Part shown: one piece after another, positions 1 through 5,377 of the stretch
Layout of the letters: every line of letters begins with the position of its first letter
Numbering within the stretch: the stretch's first letter is position 1
Source of the DNA: Candidatus Methanophagaceae archaeon
GTDB lineage: Archaea > Halobacteriota > Syntropharchaeia > Alkanophagales > Methanospirareceae
Direction: 5' to 3'
Length of the DNA: 8,155 bases
Assembly: GCA_013374505.1 (NCBI GenBank)
Contig: QENJ01000252.1
Span: 1-8,155, forward strand
The notes under the pieces: model-generated
The model's input: the letters and a program-made list of their open reading frames with translations, nothing else
Databases searched by the model: none
Told to the model about the DNA's origin: nothing
Program-made: the position numbers and the translations under genes

Positions 1-10
1 ATAAAGAGCG

Positions 11-37
11 TATAAAATAAGAAAAATGGAGGGGGTG
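11..37 (+). promoter_or_regulatory. TATA-like box and Shine-Dalgarno upstream of first CBS gene
   Basis: An A/T-rich TATA-like element (TATAAAATA, 11-19) precedes a strong purine-rich SD-like stretch (GGAGGGGGTG, 28-37) that ends 11 bases before the ATG at 49. The SD supports that start: the earlier ATG at 26 is out of frame and stops after eight codons. If the TATA-like element were the true promoter, transcription would begin near 40 and exclude the SD, so the real promoter may lie left of the window. The SD is more credible than the TATA call. Confidence 0.4.
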
Positions 38-48
38 GGACAGGCGAG

Positions 49-441
49 ATGAATGTTAAGGAAATAATGAGCTTTCCAGCAATCACCGAAGATGAAGATG
101 CTTCAGTCGGTGTAATACTGAAGCACATGCAATTGTCGCGAATAGGTGGTGTAGTAATAACAAAAGAAGGTAAACCCGTGGGGATAGCAGTTGACTATGA
201 CCTAGCAGAAAAGGTGATGATGAAGGATAGAAATCCTGACGAGATAAAAGTGAAGGAGATAATGTCATCGCCGTTGATCACGATAGATGCGGACGCATCA
301 GTAGAAGAAGCATGTGGGTTGCTGGCAAGAGAGGGCATAAGAAGAGTGCCTGTGATTGAGAACGGTAAACTCGTGGGTATTGTGAGTATTAGAAATGTAT
401 TGACCGGTGAGCCAGTACAAGTGAGAAAATATGTGTTATGA
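49..441 (+). CDS. Paired CBS-domain protein, copy 1 (altered ligand motif)
   Basis: A 130-residue protein made of two CBS domains (a Bateman module) and nothing else. CBS1 covers about residues 1-60, with IGGVVITKEGKPVGIA at 32-47. CBS2 covers about 66-125, with IRRVPVIENGKLVGIVS at 97-113. Proteins of this kind usually dimerise and bind AMP, ATP or SAM to regulate a partner; the ligand here cannot be read from sequence. CBS2 keeps the S-x-R-N element (S113, R115) near the usual ribose-phosphate site. CBS1 has V48-D-Y50-D where copies 2 and 3 have T-D-R-D, so that site has lost both its Thr and Arg. By hand alignment it is about 60% identical to copy 2. It is first of three tandem paralogs, followed by a 50-base gap. 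Its length is normal for an archaeal stand-alone CBS pair. Confidence 0.9.
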   Translation: MNVKEIMSFPAITEDEDASVGVILKHMQLSRIGGVVITKEGKPVGIAVDYDLAEKVMMKDRNPDEIKVKEIMSSPLITIDADASVEEACGLLAREGIRRVPVIENGKLVGIVSIRNVLTGEPVQVRKYVL

Positions 442-445
442 ATGC

Positions 446-481
446 TTATATAAAGGTGTGCATGTAGCAAAAAGGAAGGAG
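446..481 (+). promoter_or_regulatory. TATA-like box and SD before second CBS gene
   Basis: A TATA-like element (TTATATAAA, 446-454) lies 38-46 bases before the ATG at 492, and a purine-rich SD (GGAAGGAG, 474-481) ends 10 bases before it. A start about 26 bases from the TATA centre would fall near 475, at the edge of the SD. Copy 2 may therefore have its own promoter as well as read-through from copy 1. This is inferred from spacing only. Confidence 0.4.
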
Positions 482-491
482 AAAGAAGAAG

Positions 492-896
492 ATGGCTGGT
501 TTATTAGAAGTTAAGGATGTAATGACATATCCCGCGGTTACGGAAGATGAAGACGTTTCGATCGCGGCGATTTCGAAGTGCATGAAACGGTCGGGAATAG
601 GTAGTGTGGTCATAACAAAAGAAGGTAACCCGGTAGGGGTGGTTACCGATCGCGATATAGTGATAAAAGTGATAATGACGAATAGAAACCCAGATACAGT
701 AAAAGCGAAAGAGATAATGGCTTCCCCTCTTGTGACAATCGAGGTGGACGCATCAATTATGGGTGCCTGCAAGGTCCTGATAGAAAAGGGCATAAGAAGA
801 CTGCTTGTGATTGACGATGGGGAACTCGTGGGCATCGTAAGTCTTAGGAATATACTGACTGGAGAACCATTGCACGTACGGAAATATTTATTTTAG
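492..896 (+). CDS. Paired CBS-domain protein, copy 2
   Basis: A 134-residue stand-alone CBS pair, closely related to copy 1; both end in near-identical RKY-containing tails. CBS1 spans about residues 6-64 and holds the canonical T52-D-R54-D motif that contacts ligand ribose-phosphate in CBS families. CBS2 spans about 72-130 and has S117-x-R119-N. The usual V-P-V strand before the second hairpin is L-L-V here (residues 104-106), a small departure from copies 1 and 3. A role as an adenine-nucleotide or SAM-responsive regulatory subunit is expected from the family, but no partner domain is fused. The ATG at 492 is chosen because GGAAGGAG sits 10 bases upstream and the start MAGLLEVKDVM matches copy 3's ELLEVGDIM. 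Confidence 0.92.
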   Translation: MAGLLEVKDVMTYPAVTEDEDVSIAAISKCMKRSGIGSVVITKEGNPVGVVTDRDIVIKVIMTNRNPDTVKAKEIMASPLVTIEVDASIMGACKVLIEKGIRRLLVIDDGELVGIVSLRNILTGEPLHVRKYLF

Positions 897-913
897 CGGA
901 ATAAAGTGTGAGA

Positions 914-937
914 ACTCATCTCAATAATTGAGTGAGT
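914..937 (+). promoter_or_regulatory. Dyad/hairpin directly upstream of third CBS gene's SD
   Basis: The arms ACTCA (914-918) plus CTCAA (920-924) pair with TTGAG (928-932) plus TGAGT (933-937). This gives a 10-bp stem with one bulged T at 919 and a TAA loop. It ends 8 bases before the GGAG (946-949) that serves the ATG at 959. No T tract follows, so it does not resemble an intrinsic terminator. It could be an mRNA structure near the ribosome site or a DNA dyad for a regulator. Confidence 0.45.
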
Positions 938-958
938 AATAAAAAGGAGAAAAGGGAC

Positions 959-1372
959 ATGACGATGGAACTGTTAGAGGTTGGGGATATAATGACCCCG
1001 AAAGTTGTCACTGCGGATGTAGACGCACCGATCACTAAAATATCGAAGGATATGGAATTGATGGGAATAGGAAGTGTGGTGATAACAAAAGGCGGTAAGC
1101 CTGTGGGGATAGTCACAGACCGAGACATAGCGTTAAAAGTAACATTGGCGGATAGAAAACCAAGTGAAATCAAAGCAAAAGAGGTAATGTCCTCTCCATT
1201 GATTACCATCGAACAGGATGCACCACAGGAAAGAGCGTGCGAACTTATGGCAGAGACTGGCGTAAGAAGGATACCTGTGATGGAAGATGACAAGCTCGTA
1301 GGCATCATATCTGTCAGAAATGTATTGACAAGGAACCCTGCGTGTATTAAAACACTCTATCCCTCGGAGTGA
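959..1372 (+). CDS. Paired CBS-domain protein, copy 3
   Basis: A 137-residue stand-alone CBS pair. CBS1 lies at about residues 7-65 with an intact T53-D-R55-D motif. CBS2 lies at about 73-127 with S118-x-R120-N. It shares the block IGSVVITK and the linker KAKE-(V/I)-M with copy 2 but is more diverged from copies 1 and 2 than they are from each other, and its tail lacks their GEP...RKY ending. I chose ATG 959 because GGAG (946-949) lies 9 bases upstream. The frame also opens at a GTG at 932, but that codon falls inside the hairpin and would add nine residues absent from copy 2; ATG 965 is a second possibility. It probably binds an adenylated ligand like other family members; the partner is unknown. 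Confidence 0.9.
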   Translation: MTMELLEVGDIMTPKVVTADVDAPITKISKDMELMGIGSVVITKGGKPVGIVTDRDIALKVTLADRKPSEIKAKEVMSSPLITIEQDAPQERACELMAETGVRRIPVMEDDKLVGIISVRNVLTRNPACIKTLYPSE

Positions 1373-1382
1373 ACATTGAGCA

Positions 1383-1399
1383 GCCAAATAGCGTTTGGC
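1383..1399 (+). repeat. Small hairpin 3' of third CBS gene
   Basis: GCCAAA (1383-1388) and TTTGGC (1394-1399) form a perfect 6-bp inverted repeat around TAGCG. It begins 10 bases after the CBS copy 3 stop codon. It may protect or define the 3' end of the CBS transcript. No T run follows, so a terminator call is not supported. Confidence 0.4.
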
Positions 1400-1419
1400 A
1401 TAATCGCAATCACGACAAT

Positions 1420-1463
1420 CGAAAGTTATTTATACCCTAAGCTATAACGGGTATATTGGTGAT
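1420..1463 (+). promoter_or_regulatory. Promoter, dyad operator candidate and SD of GYD-like gene
   Basis: A BRE-like CGAAAG (1420-1425) is followed by a TATA box (TTATTTATA, 1426-1434), placing transcription start near 1455-1458. GGTGAT (1458-1463), a perfect match to the archaeal anti-SD, lies 7 bases before ATG 1471. A perfect 7-bp inverted repeat, TATACCC (1431-1437) and GGGTATA (1449-1455), overlaps the TATA box and runs up to the expected start site. Occupancy of such a dyad would be expected to block transcription. The promoter elements are seen directly; the operator role is inferred. Confidence 0.55.
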
Positions 1464-1470
1464 ATAAAAA

Positions 1471-1716
1471 ATGTTATTTATAACATGCGTGAGAGTAAAT
1501 TCTGGTATGATAGAAGAAGCGGGGAAATTTGGAGACGAAATACTTAAGAATCCGCCTAAGGGCGTAAAGTTCCTGGAAGTGTATCATACGCTGGGCAGAT
1601 ATGATGCAATATGGATTTACGAGGCGGAAGACGCAAAAGTAATCGAAGAGTTCCTTCACGAAAGTAGAGCAGTCTCGACAACGGAAACTTGGGTTGCGTT
1701 TGCACGGGATAAGTAA
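1471..1716 (+). CDS. Small GYD/DUF3303-like dimeric alpha-beta barrel protein
   Basis: An 81-residue soluble protein. Its core 'GVKFLEVYHTLGRYDAIWI' (residues 31-49) carries the G-R-Y-D signature typical of GYD-domain proteins. The MLFIT start, an NPPKGVK segment at 27-33 and the C-terminal strand TETWVAFARD resemble both GYD and DUF3303 families, which share a ferredoxin-like, dimeric alpha-beta barrel fold. The Lrp/AsnC ligand-binding (RAM) domain has the same fold and a similar G-x-Y-D pattern, so a stand-alone RAM-like effector sensor is the main alternative. No DNA-binding domain or catalytic residues can be assigned, and the molecular function is unknown. It appears to be a monocistronic unit with its own promoter and a T-tract terminator. 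The start is fixed by GGTGAT 7 bases upstream. Confidence 0.75.
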   Translation: MLFITCVRVNSGMIEEAGKFGDEILKNPPKGVKFLEVYHTLGRYDAIWIYEAEDAKVIEEFLHESRAVSTTETWVAFARDK

Positions 1717-1736
1717 TATCGCGTCTTCAAGTCTCC

Positions 1737-1752
1737 TTTTTTTTATTTTTTT
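1737..1752 (+). terminator. Oligo-T transcription terminator
   Basis: Eight Ts (1737-1744), one A, then seven Ts (1746-1752) follow the GYD-like gene's stop codon by 20 bases. T tracts of this length on the coding strand terminate archaeal RNA polymerase without needing a hairpin. It isolates the upstream gene from the relic that follows. Confidence 0.75.
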
Positions 1753-1757
1753 ATTAA

Positions 1758-1779
1758 AGTGACCATCTTACCCGTCACT
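1758..1779. repeat. Short inverted repeat ahead of the ATPase relic
   Basis: AGTGAC (1758-1763) and GTCACT (1774-1779) are perfect inverted repeats 10 bases apart, just after the T-tract terminator and 22 bases before the relic's ATG. It could be the remains of an operator for the dead gene. Arms this short can occur by chance. Confidence 0.25.
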
Positions 1780-1801
1780 CTAAAGTAGGGCAGACCGCGC
1801 A

Positions 1802-2080
1802 ATGATCATAGCAATCGCGAGTGGAAACGGTGGCACCGGGGAGACGACACTTGTAGCTGCATTCGTGGCGCTTGTGGATAATAAAGTCATTGCTGACTGG
1901 ACGCACCCGCCCCTCATCTGCCGCGCCAAGAGGAACTATTAAAAACATAAGGGTGCGAAAGTTGCAGTCATGGAAAAAACAAGCCGTATAGTGTGTGGGC
2001 ACGGCGAAGAGGCATGTGGATTCATCGCAGCTAAACGAATTAGGTCCTATGTCTTAAATAGAAGAGAAGGGCTAAGATGA
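1802..2080 (+). pseudogene. Decayed MinD-superfamily P-loop ATPase with ferredoxin segment
   Basis: The frame from ATG 1802 begins MIIAIASGNGGTGETT, clearly the deviant Walker A start of MinD/Mrp-type ATPases (IAIASGKGGTGKTT). Both lysines are lost: AAC replaces AAA/AAG and GAG replaces AAG, each one base away. The ORF ends after 46 codons (TAA 1940-1942). From 1900, one frame over, DAPAPHLP resembles the family's D-x-D-A-P-N-L-H-L motif, implying a small deletion near 1898-1900. In the original frame, 1943-2080 encodes AKVAVMEK followed by R-I-V-C-G-H-G-E-E-A-C-G-F. This matches the 4Fe-4S pattern C-x2-C-x2-C-x3-C with Cys 1 as Arg (CGT from TGT) and Cys 3 as Gly (GGC from TGC). Intact relatives are about 280 residues; here about 93 codons remain, so the middle and the C-terminal half are missing. 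No SD precedes it. Confidence 0.75.
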
Positions 2081-2103
2081 TGAAAGGGGTGCGATGTAAC
2101 TAA

Positions 2104-2123
2104 CGAAATTAGGCGATATATTA
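2104..2123 (+). promoter_or_regulatory. Promoter for a probably leaderless DUF1624 mRNA
   Basis: A TATA element (GATATATTA, 2115-2123) with an upstream CGAAA (2104-2108) is centred about 21 bases before the ATG at 2140. No SD is visible before that ATG. The spacing is slightly short but fits a transcript starting at or next to the start codon. Confidence 0.45.
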
Positions 2124-2139
2124 CTCAGACACACACCAG

Positions 2140-2892
2140 ATGGCTAAGAATTTAGAAAAGCGGTTTTGGGAAATTGATTTTCTGCGTGGACTTGCGATAA
2201 TCATGATGATACTTTTCCATTTACTTTATGATCTAAACTATTTAGGTGTTTACAATCTCAATTTACATTCTGGTTTTTGGTTATTTTTTGCACGTGCAAC
2301 TGCTACAATCTTCATCCTTTTGGTTGGTATATCACTAACGCTTAGTTTTTCACGAACTAAGACTATACAGGGGAAGATATACCTGAAATATCTAAAAAGG
2401 GGTTTTAAAGTCTTTTCATGGGGCTTAGTTATTACCTTAATGACTTATATCTTTTTGAGAGACTGTTTTGTTGTATTTGGTGTGCTGCATTTAATCGGAA
2501 TTTCGATTATTCTGGCATACCCCTTTTTGAAATTACGCTTTTGGAATCTGTTACTGGGGATTGTTTTCATATCACTCAGAATATATTTGAAGGACCTCAC
2601 TTTTGGTTTTCCCTGGTTAATTTGGTTAGGACTCACGCCGGACAACGTTTGTGCTGTTGACTTCTTCCCGATTATTCCATGGTTTGGAGTAGTTCTAATT
2701 GGTATATTCGTTGGTAATTCGTTATATCCCGGTGCCACGCGGAAATTCAACCTCCGTGACCTTTCTAAATCCACTATTATACGATCATTCGGTTTTTTAG
2801 GGCGGCATTCATTACTGATTTACCTGATTCATCAACCCCTACTGATTACATTACTCTATCTTCTGGGAATTGTGAATATTGCACAACTTTAA
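2140..2892 (+). CDS. DUF1624/HGSNAT-type multi-pass membrane acyltransferase-like protein
   Basis: A 250-residue integral membrane protein of the DUF1624 family (heparan-alpha-glucosaminide N-acetyltransferase catalytic domain-like). Diagnostic blocks are the N-terminal W-E-I-D-F-L-R-G (10-17) leading into M-I-L-F-H27-L-L-Y-D, the segment F-G-V-L-H117-L-I-G, I-P-W-F-G (179-183), and the C-terminal G-R-H-S-L-L-I-Y-L-I-H-Q (221-232). Hydrophobic stretches near 15-37, 46-70, 91-107, 110-130, 134-150, 176-196 and 222-247 suggest about six or seven membrane passes. The animal relative moves acetyl groups from cytosolic acetyl-CoA to a sugar across a membrane. Prokaryotic members are poorly characterised, so a role in acylating cell-surface sugars or lipids is inference. 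Length is normal for the family. Codon use differs from the CBS genes: 16 of 30 Ile codons are ATT against 3 of 14 in CBS copy 1, perhaps reflecting transfer. Confidence 0.85.
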   Translation: MAKNLEKRFWEIDFLRGLAIIMMILFHLLYDLNYLGVYNLNLHSGFWLFFARATATIFILLVGISLTLSFSRTKTIQGKIYLKYLKRGFKVFSWGLVITLMTYIFLRDCFVVFGVLHLIGISIILAYPFLKLRFWNLLLGIVFISLRIYLKDLTFGFPWLIWLGLTPDNVCAVDFFPIIPWFGVVLIGIFVGNSLYPGATRKFNLRDLSKSTIIRSFGFLGRHSLLIYLIHQPLLITLLYLLGIVNIAQL

Positions 2893-2899
2893 AGCGGAC

Positions 2900-2963
2900 A
2901 TTTCGGTATTGCTGCAACCGTTTGTAGCAACAGCTACCACTTTCAATCCTGTTTAGCCGAAAT
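2900..2963. repeat. Nested inverted repeats between convergent genes
   Basis: TTGCTGCAA (2909-2917) pairs with TTGTAGCAA (2922-2930) around CCGT: a 9-bp stem with one G-U pair. An outer perfect repeat, ATTTCGG (2900-2906) and CCGAAAT (2957-2963), encloses it. The block fills most of the 86 bases between the stops at 2892 and 2979. It may be a two-way 3'-end structure. There is no long T tract on either strand, so termination is unproven. No other gene is seen in this gap. Confidence 0.45.
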
Positions 2964-2978
2964 ACACGTAAAAAGCGT

Positions 2979-4889
2979 TTAGTCAACACCTCGGTAAAAA
3001 TGCCCTCGCGTATGCTTCCGTCTCACGGACTTTTTCACCGTCTGCCCATCAAGGATGCCCTTGTACAGACGAATTATCCTTTCTGCATTACCGTCTGTAA
3101 GGTCAAAGAAGAACTTGTTTATGCCACTGAGTTTTGTTATGTCGTTGAAAAGACCAATGCGTAAGCTGTTCAGTATCTGTGTGTAATTGTGTTCCTGGCG
3201 CACAGGGAAAACAAACCCCCTATCGTCTTTCAGCGAACTTTCTTTCAGCGGATATTTTGTGTTCATAAGAACTGGTCTGCCATGAACGAAAACCGCGAAA
3301 TTTGTGCTCTTGAACTCTAATAGCTCCGCTAAATTAAGTTCAGGAGATACTATCGGAACCGCCCGGTATCGCTTAATAAAAGCCATGTCTATGTCATTGA
3401 AGACGTTAGCGGAATAATCGAGATAAACCGTGCGTGTGTTTGATTTCGATAGCACGGATATAAGCCCAATGTTTCCAAGAAGTACCGACTCAGAGTCTTT
3501 CACCATTCTTATGGTATCCTTTGCTTCGGATTCATAGATAATCCGCGGGATATACGGTAGCGCATTGCTATCACGAAAATCCGGAGCAAAGATCGAGTAA
3601 AAAACAGAATTCGCACCTGCCTTTAACGCGCCTTTCACATCCTCTTTGGAATATACCTTTGCTAAAATCTCCATGTCAGATCCTGCAGTTTCGATTTCCG
3701 GTATTATTACCCGTGGCTTTGACCTGCGGGGCATGTTAATTTTGGGTTTTGAGTTCACCGGTGCATAGTACGTCTTCTTTTTAGATGAAGTCTTGTAGAT
3801 TCTATCGCCTTCTTCCGCACGGATGAACAGTTTTATCGTATCACCGGAATCCGCGGAAGCAACAGATTCAGCGTCTTTTTCTATCTTCTTTATGACTGCG
3901 CCATCAATTCCGTCTTTAGTCCAGATCCCGATTCCGTCACCAACTGATAGACATTCACTCAGTTTGAGCGTGGTGTCTTCTGCAATCACGCCCAGAAAAA
4001 CGCCGCGGTTCTTCGGGCTGTCACAGGCTATAATCTCTTGTGCTCCAAACATATATCCTACGGTAAATTCACGGTTGAATTCAAGCGCAAGGTCTTTGAG
4101 TTCTCGTTCAGGCAGCCGGAAATCACCTGCGTAATAGGAATCCGCGGCTAGGCTGTAGACTCTAGTGGCAAGTGCGGTATAACGTGGACTTCTGAGCCTG
4201 CCCTCGATCTTTAACGCGCTAACACCCGACTCTATTATTTCCGGAATTTGTCCGGCAAGGCATAAGTCCTTTGTACTCAGCAGGTAACTGTTGTTGTATC
4301 TCTTCCTGCATGGCTGTGCGCATACGCCTCGGTTGCCGCTTCTGCCGCCCAAGAAACTGGAGAAGAGGCACTGACCGCTGTAGCTGAAGCATAACGCACC
4401 ATGAACAAATACTTCAGTATCTATCCCGATCTTCGCGACAAAGTCTCGTACCTGTACAAGCGAAAACTCACGCGGAAGTGTAACTCTATCCGCACCGGAA
4501 AGTAAGTCCGAGTAGTGGAAATTCGTTATCCCTGCCTGCGTGGATATATGGATTCGCAGGTCTGAGAACGTATCCTTAAGAAGGCGCGTAAACGAGATGT
4601 GCTGGATTATTATGCCATCTATGCCTCGGGAATAGGCATCTGAGATGTTATCGAAGAACTCTCGGAGTTCGTGGTTCTTTATAAGGGTGTTAAACGTAAC
4701 GTATACCTTTACGCCATTATCGTGAGCGTATTCTACGGCATTCCTGAGTTCCTCGAAATTGAAATTCTCGGCACGTCTTCTTGCATTGAACTTGCCCACG
4801 CCGAAATAGACGGCATCTGCTCCGTTTTCCACGGCCGGCTTGAGCGACTCACGACCTCTGACCGGTGATAGGATTTCTACTTTCTTCAC
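2979..4889 (-). CDS. Peptidase U32-family protein (TrhP/RlhA/UbiU-like), duplicated-domain type
   Basis: A 636-residue U32-family protein. The N-terminal TIM-barrel-like domain (about 1-240) has the family start VEILSPVRGRESLKPAVENG, an ISTQAG strand (115-120), and signature E159-V-F-V-H-G-A-L-C167-x6-C174, followed by C190, C194 and C210. Characterised relatives (TrhP, RlhA, UbiU/UbiV) bind a 4Fe-4S cluster with four such cysteines and act in tRNA, 23S rRNA or ubiquinone hydroxylation; the old 'collagenase/peptidase' label is doubtful here. K227-I-E-G-R-L-R-S-P-R is also conserved. Residues about 290-385 look like the DUF3656-type linker. Residues about 405-600 look like a second, cysteine-free U32 barrel (ILAKVYSKEDVKGALKAGAN and VFVHGRPVLMNTKYPL). 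The tail GHFYRGV is typical of long U32 proteins. The start is GTG with no SD. An RNA-modification role is the best inference. Confidence 0.88.
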   Translation of the reverse strand: MKKVEILSPVRGRESLKPAVENGADAVYFGVGKFNARRRAENFNFEELRNAVEYAHDNGVKVYVTFNTLIKNHELREFFDNISDAYSRGIDGIIIQHISFTRLLKDTFSDLRIHISTQAGITNFHYSDLLSGADRVTLPREFSLVQVRDFVAKIGIDTEVFVHGALCFSYSGQCLFSSFLGGRSGNRGVCAQPCRKRYNNSYLLSTKDLCLAGQIPEIIESGVSALKIEGRLRSPRYTALATRVYSLAADSYYAGDFRLPERELKDLALEFNREFTVGYMFGAQEIIACDSPKNRGVFLGVIAEDTTLKLSECLSVGDGIGIWTKDGIDGAVIKKIEKDAESVASADSGDTIKLFIRAEEGDRIYKTSSKKKTYYAPVNSKPKINMPRRSKPRVIIPEIETAGSDMEILAKVYSKEDVKGALKAGANSVFYSIFAPDFRDSNALPYIPRIIYESEAKDTIRMVKDSESVLLGNIGLISVLSKSNTRTVYLDYSANVFNDIDMAFIKRYRAVPIVSPELNLAELLEFKSTNFAVFVHGRPVLMNTKYPLKESSLKDDRGFVFPVRQEHNYTQILNSLRIGLFNDITKLSGINKFFFDLTDGNAERIIRLYKGILDGQTVKKSVRRKHTRGHFYRGVD

Positions 4890-4933
4890 TGTAACTATAA
4901 TATACTAACTATACCGGTTTTGGTGTTTAATAC
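4890..4933. promoter_or_regulatory. Shared divergent promoter region
   Basis: Only 44 bases separate the starts of the U32 gene (minus) and the Rcl-like gene (plus). TATAATATA (4896-4904) is well placed as the plus-strand TATA box, with a start near 4926 and a leader of about 8 bases. GGTG (4922-4925) is a weak SD 8 bases before ATG 4934. For the minus strand, TATA-like sites lie around 4908-4914 (leaderless spacing, rather short) or 4926-4933. ACTATA occurs twice (4894-4899 and 4908-4913). The two promoters must overlap, so the genes may compete or be co-regulated. Confidence 0.45.
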
Positions 4934-5377
4934 ATGAAATACACGAACGCGCCAAAGCGAGTCTTCTTCTCGTGCTCGATGCGTGGCGGATTCGAAAAAC
5001 TCGCGCAGGAGGAACTGAGAAAGATACCGGACATATTAGAAGCGCAAGGTATGGCGGTGATAAGCCGGCATCAAACCCGCGAAAAGTTTATGGAAGATGA
5101 ATCACGACTTACGGATAGCGAGATTCACGACCGTGATTACGGGTGGCTGAAAGAGGCGGATATTGTGATAGCCGAAATAACGAATCCGAGTCTGGGAGTC
5201 GGTGCGGAAATAGCAGATGCTGTTAATCTGGGCATTCCAGTATTGTGCGTGTATAAACGAGAGCATGAACAGCAGATTTCGGCGTATGTACGTGGCAAAG
5301 CGGGTGTTGTGTGTAAAGCGTATTCGGGTTGTGATGAGTTGAAAGATATAATTCGGGAGTATAGTGAGCATTTATAA
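4934..5377 (+). CDS. DNPH1/Rcl-like 2'-deoxynucleoside 5'-phosphate N-hydrolase
   Basis: A 147-residue protein of the nucleoside 2-deoxyribosyltransferase superfamily, closest in motif pattern to DNPH1/Rcl. That enzyme hydrolyses the N-glycosidic bond of 2'-deoxynucleoside 5'-monophosphates to free base and deoxyribose 5-phosphate. Visible matches are the N-terminal strand and loop F-F-S-C-S-M-R-G-G (11-19; G-S-I-R-G-G in the animal enzyme), I-H-D-R-D-Y-x-W-L (64-72) with D67 at the position of the conserved Asp, and A-E-I-T-N-P-S-L-G-V-G-A-E (80-92), where E92 is the expected catalytic Glu. Ser116 in ISAYVRG matches the phosphate-binding Ser of LSAMIRG. Length is close to the animal protein. 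It is cytosolic, with no signal or membrane segment. Its last 6 bases overlap the convergent ade gene. Substrate preference is unknown; plain deoxyribosyltransferase activity is the alternative. Confidence 0.85.
   Translation: MKYTNAPKRVFFSCSMRGGFEKLAQEELRKIPDILEAQGMAVISRHQTREKFMEDESRLTDSEIHDRDYGWLKEADIVIAEITNPSLGVGAEIADAVNLGIPVLCVYKREHEQQISAYVRGKAGVVCKAYSGCDELKDIIREYSEHL

Noticed and set aside
932..958. GTG start for CBS copy 3, adding nine residues
   Set aside because: The codon lies within the 914-937 hairpin, upstream of the GGAG, and the extra residues are absent from the paralogs.
1775..2002. Minus-strand 75-codon open frame across the relic
   Set aside because: The plus strand here carries recognisable MinD/ferredoxin motifs, while the minus translation matches nothing I know.
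1373..2139. A possible tRNA or other structured RNA gene in the gene-poor stretch
   Set aside because: I found no cloverleaf, CCA-end or T-loop (GGTTCRA-like) pattern on either strand; only the relic, the terminator and short repeats are visible.
2941..2955. TTTCAATCC, resembling the end of some archaeal CRISPR repeats
   Set aside because: It occurs once, with no spaced second copy nearby, and no cas genes are in the window.
3823..4134. Plus-strand 103-codon open frame inside the U32 gene
   Set aside because: Low-complexity Ser/Pro-rich translation opposite a well-conserved U32 coding frame; a shadow frame.
2979..4889. Reading the U32 protein as a secreted collagenase or protease
   Set aside because: There is no signal peptide, and the cysteine pattern fits the Fe-S, RNA/cofactor-modifying members of the family; the protease label is historical.
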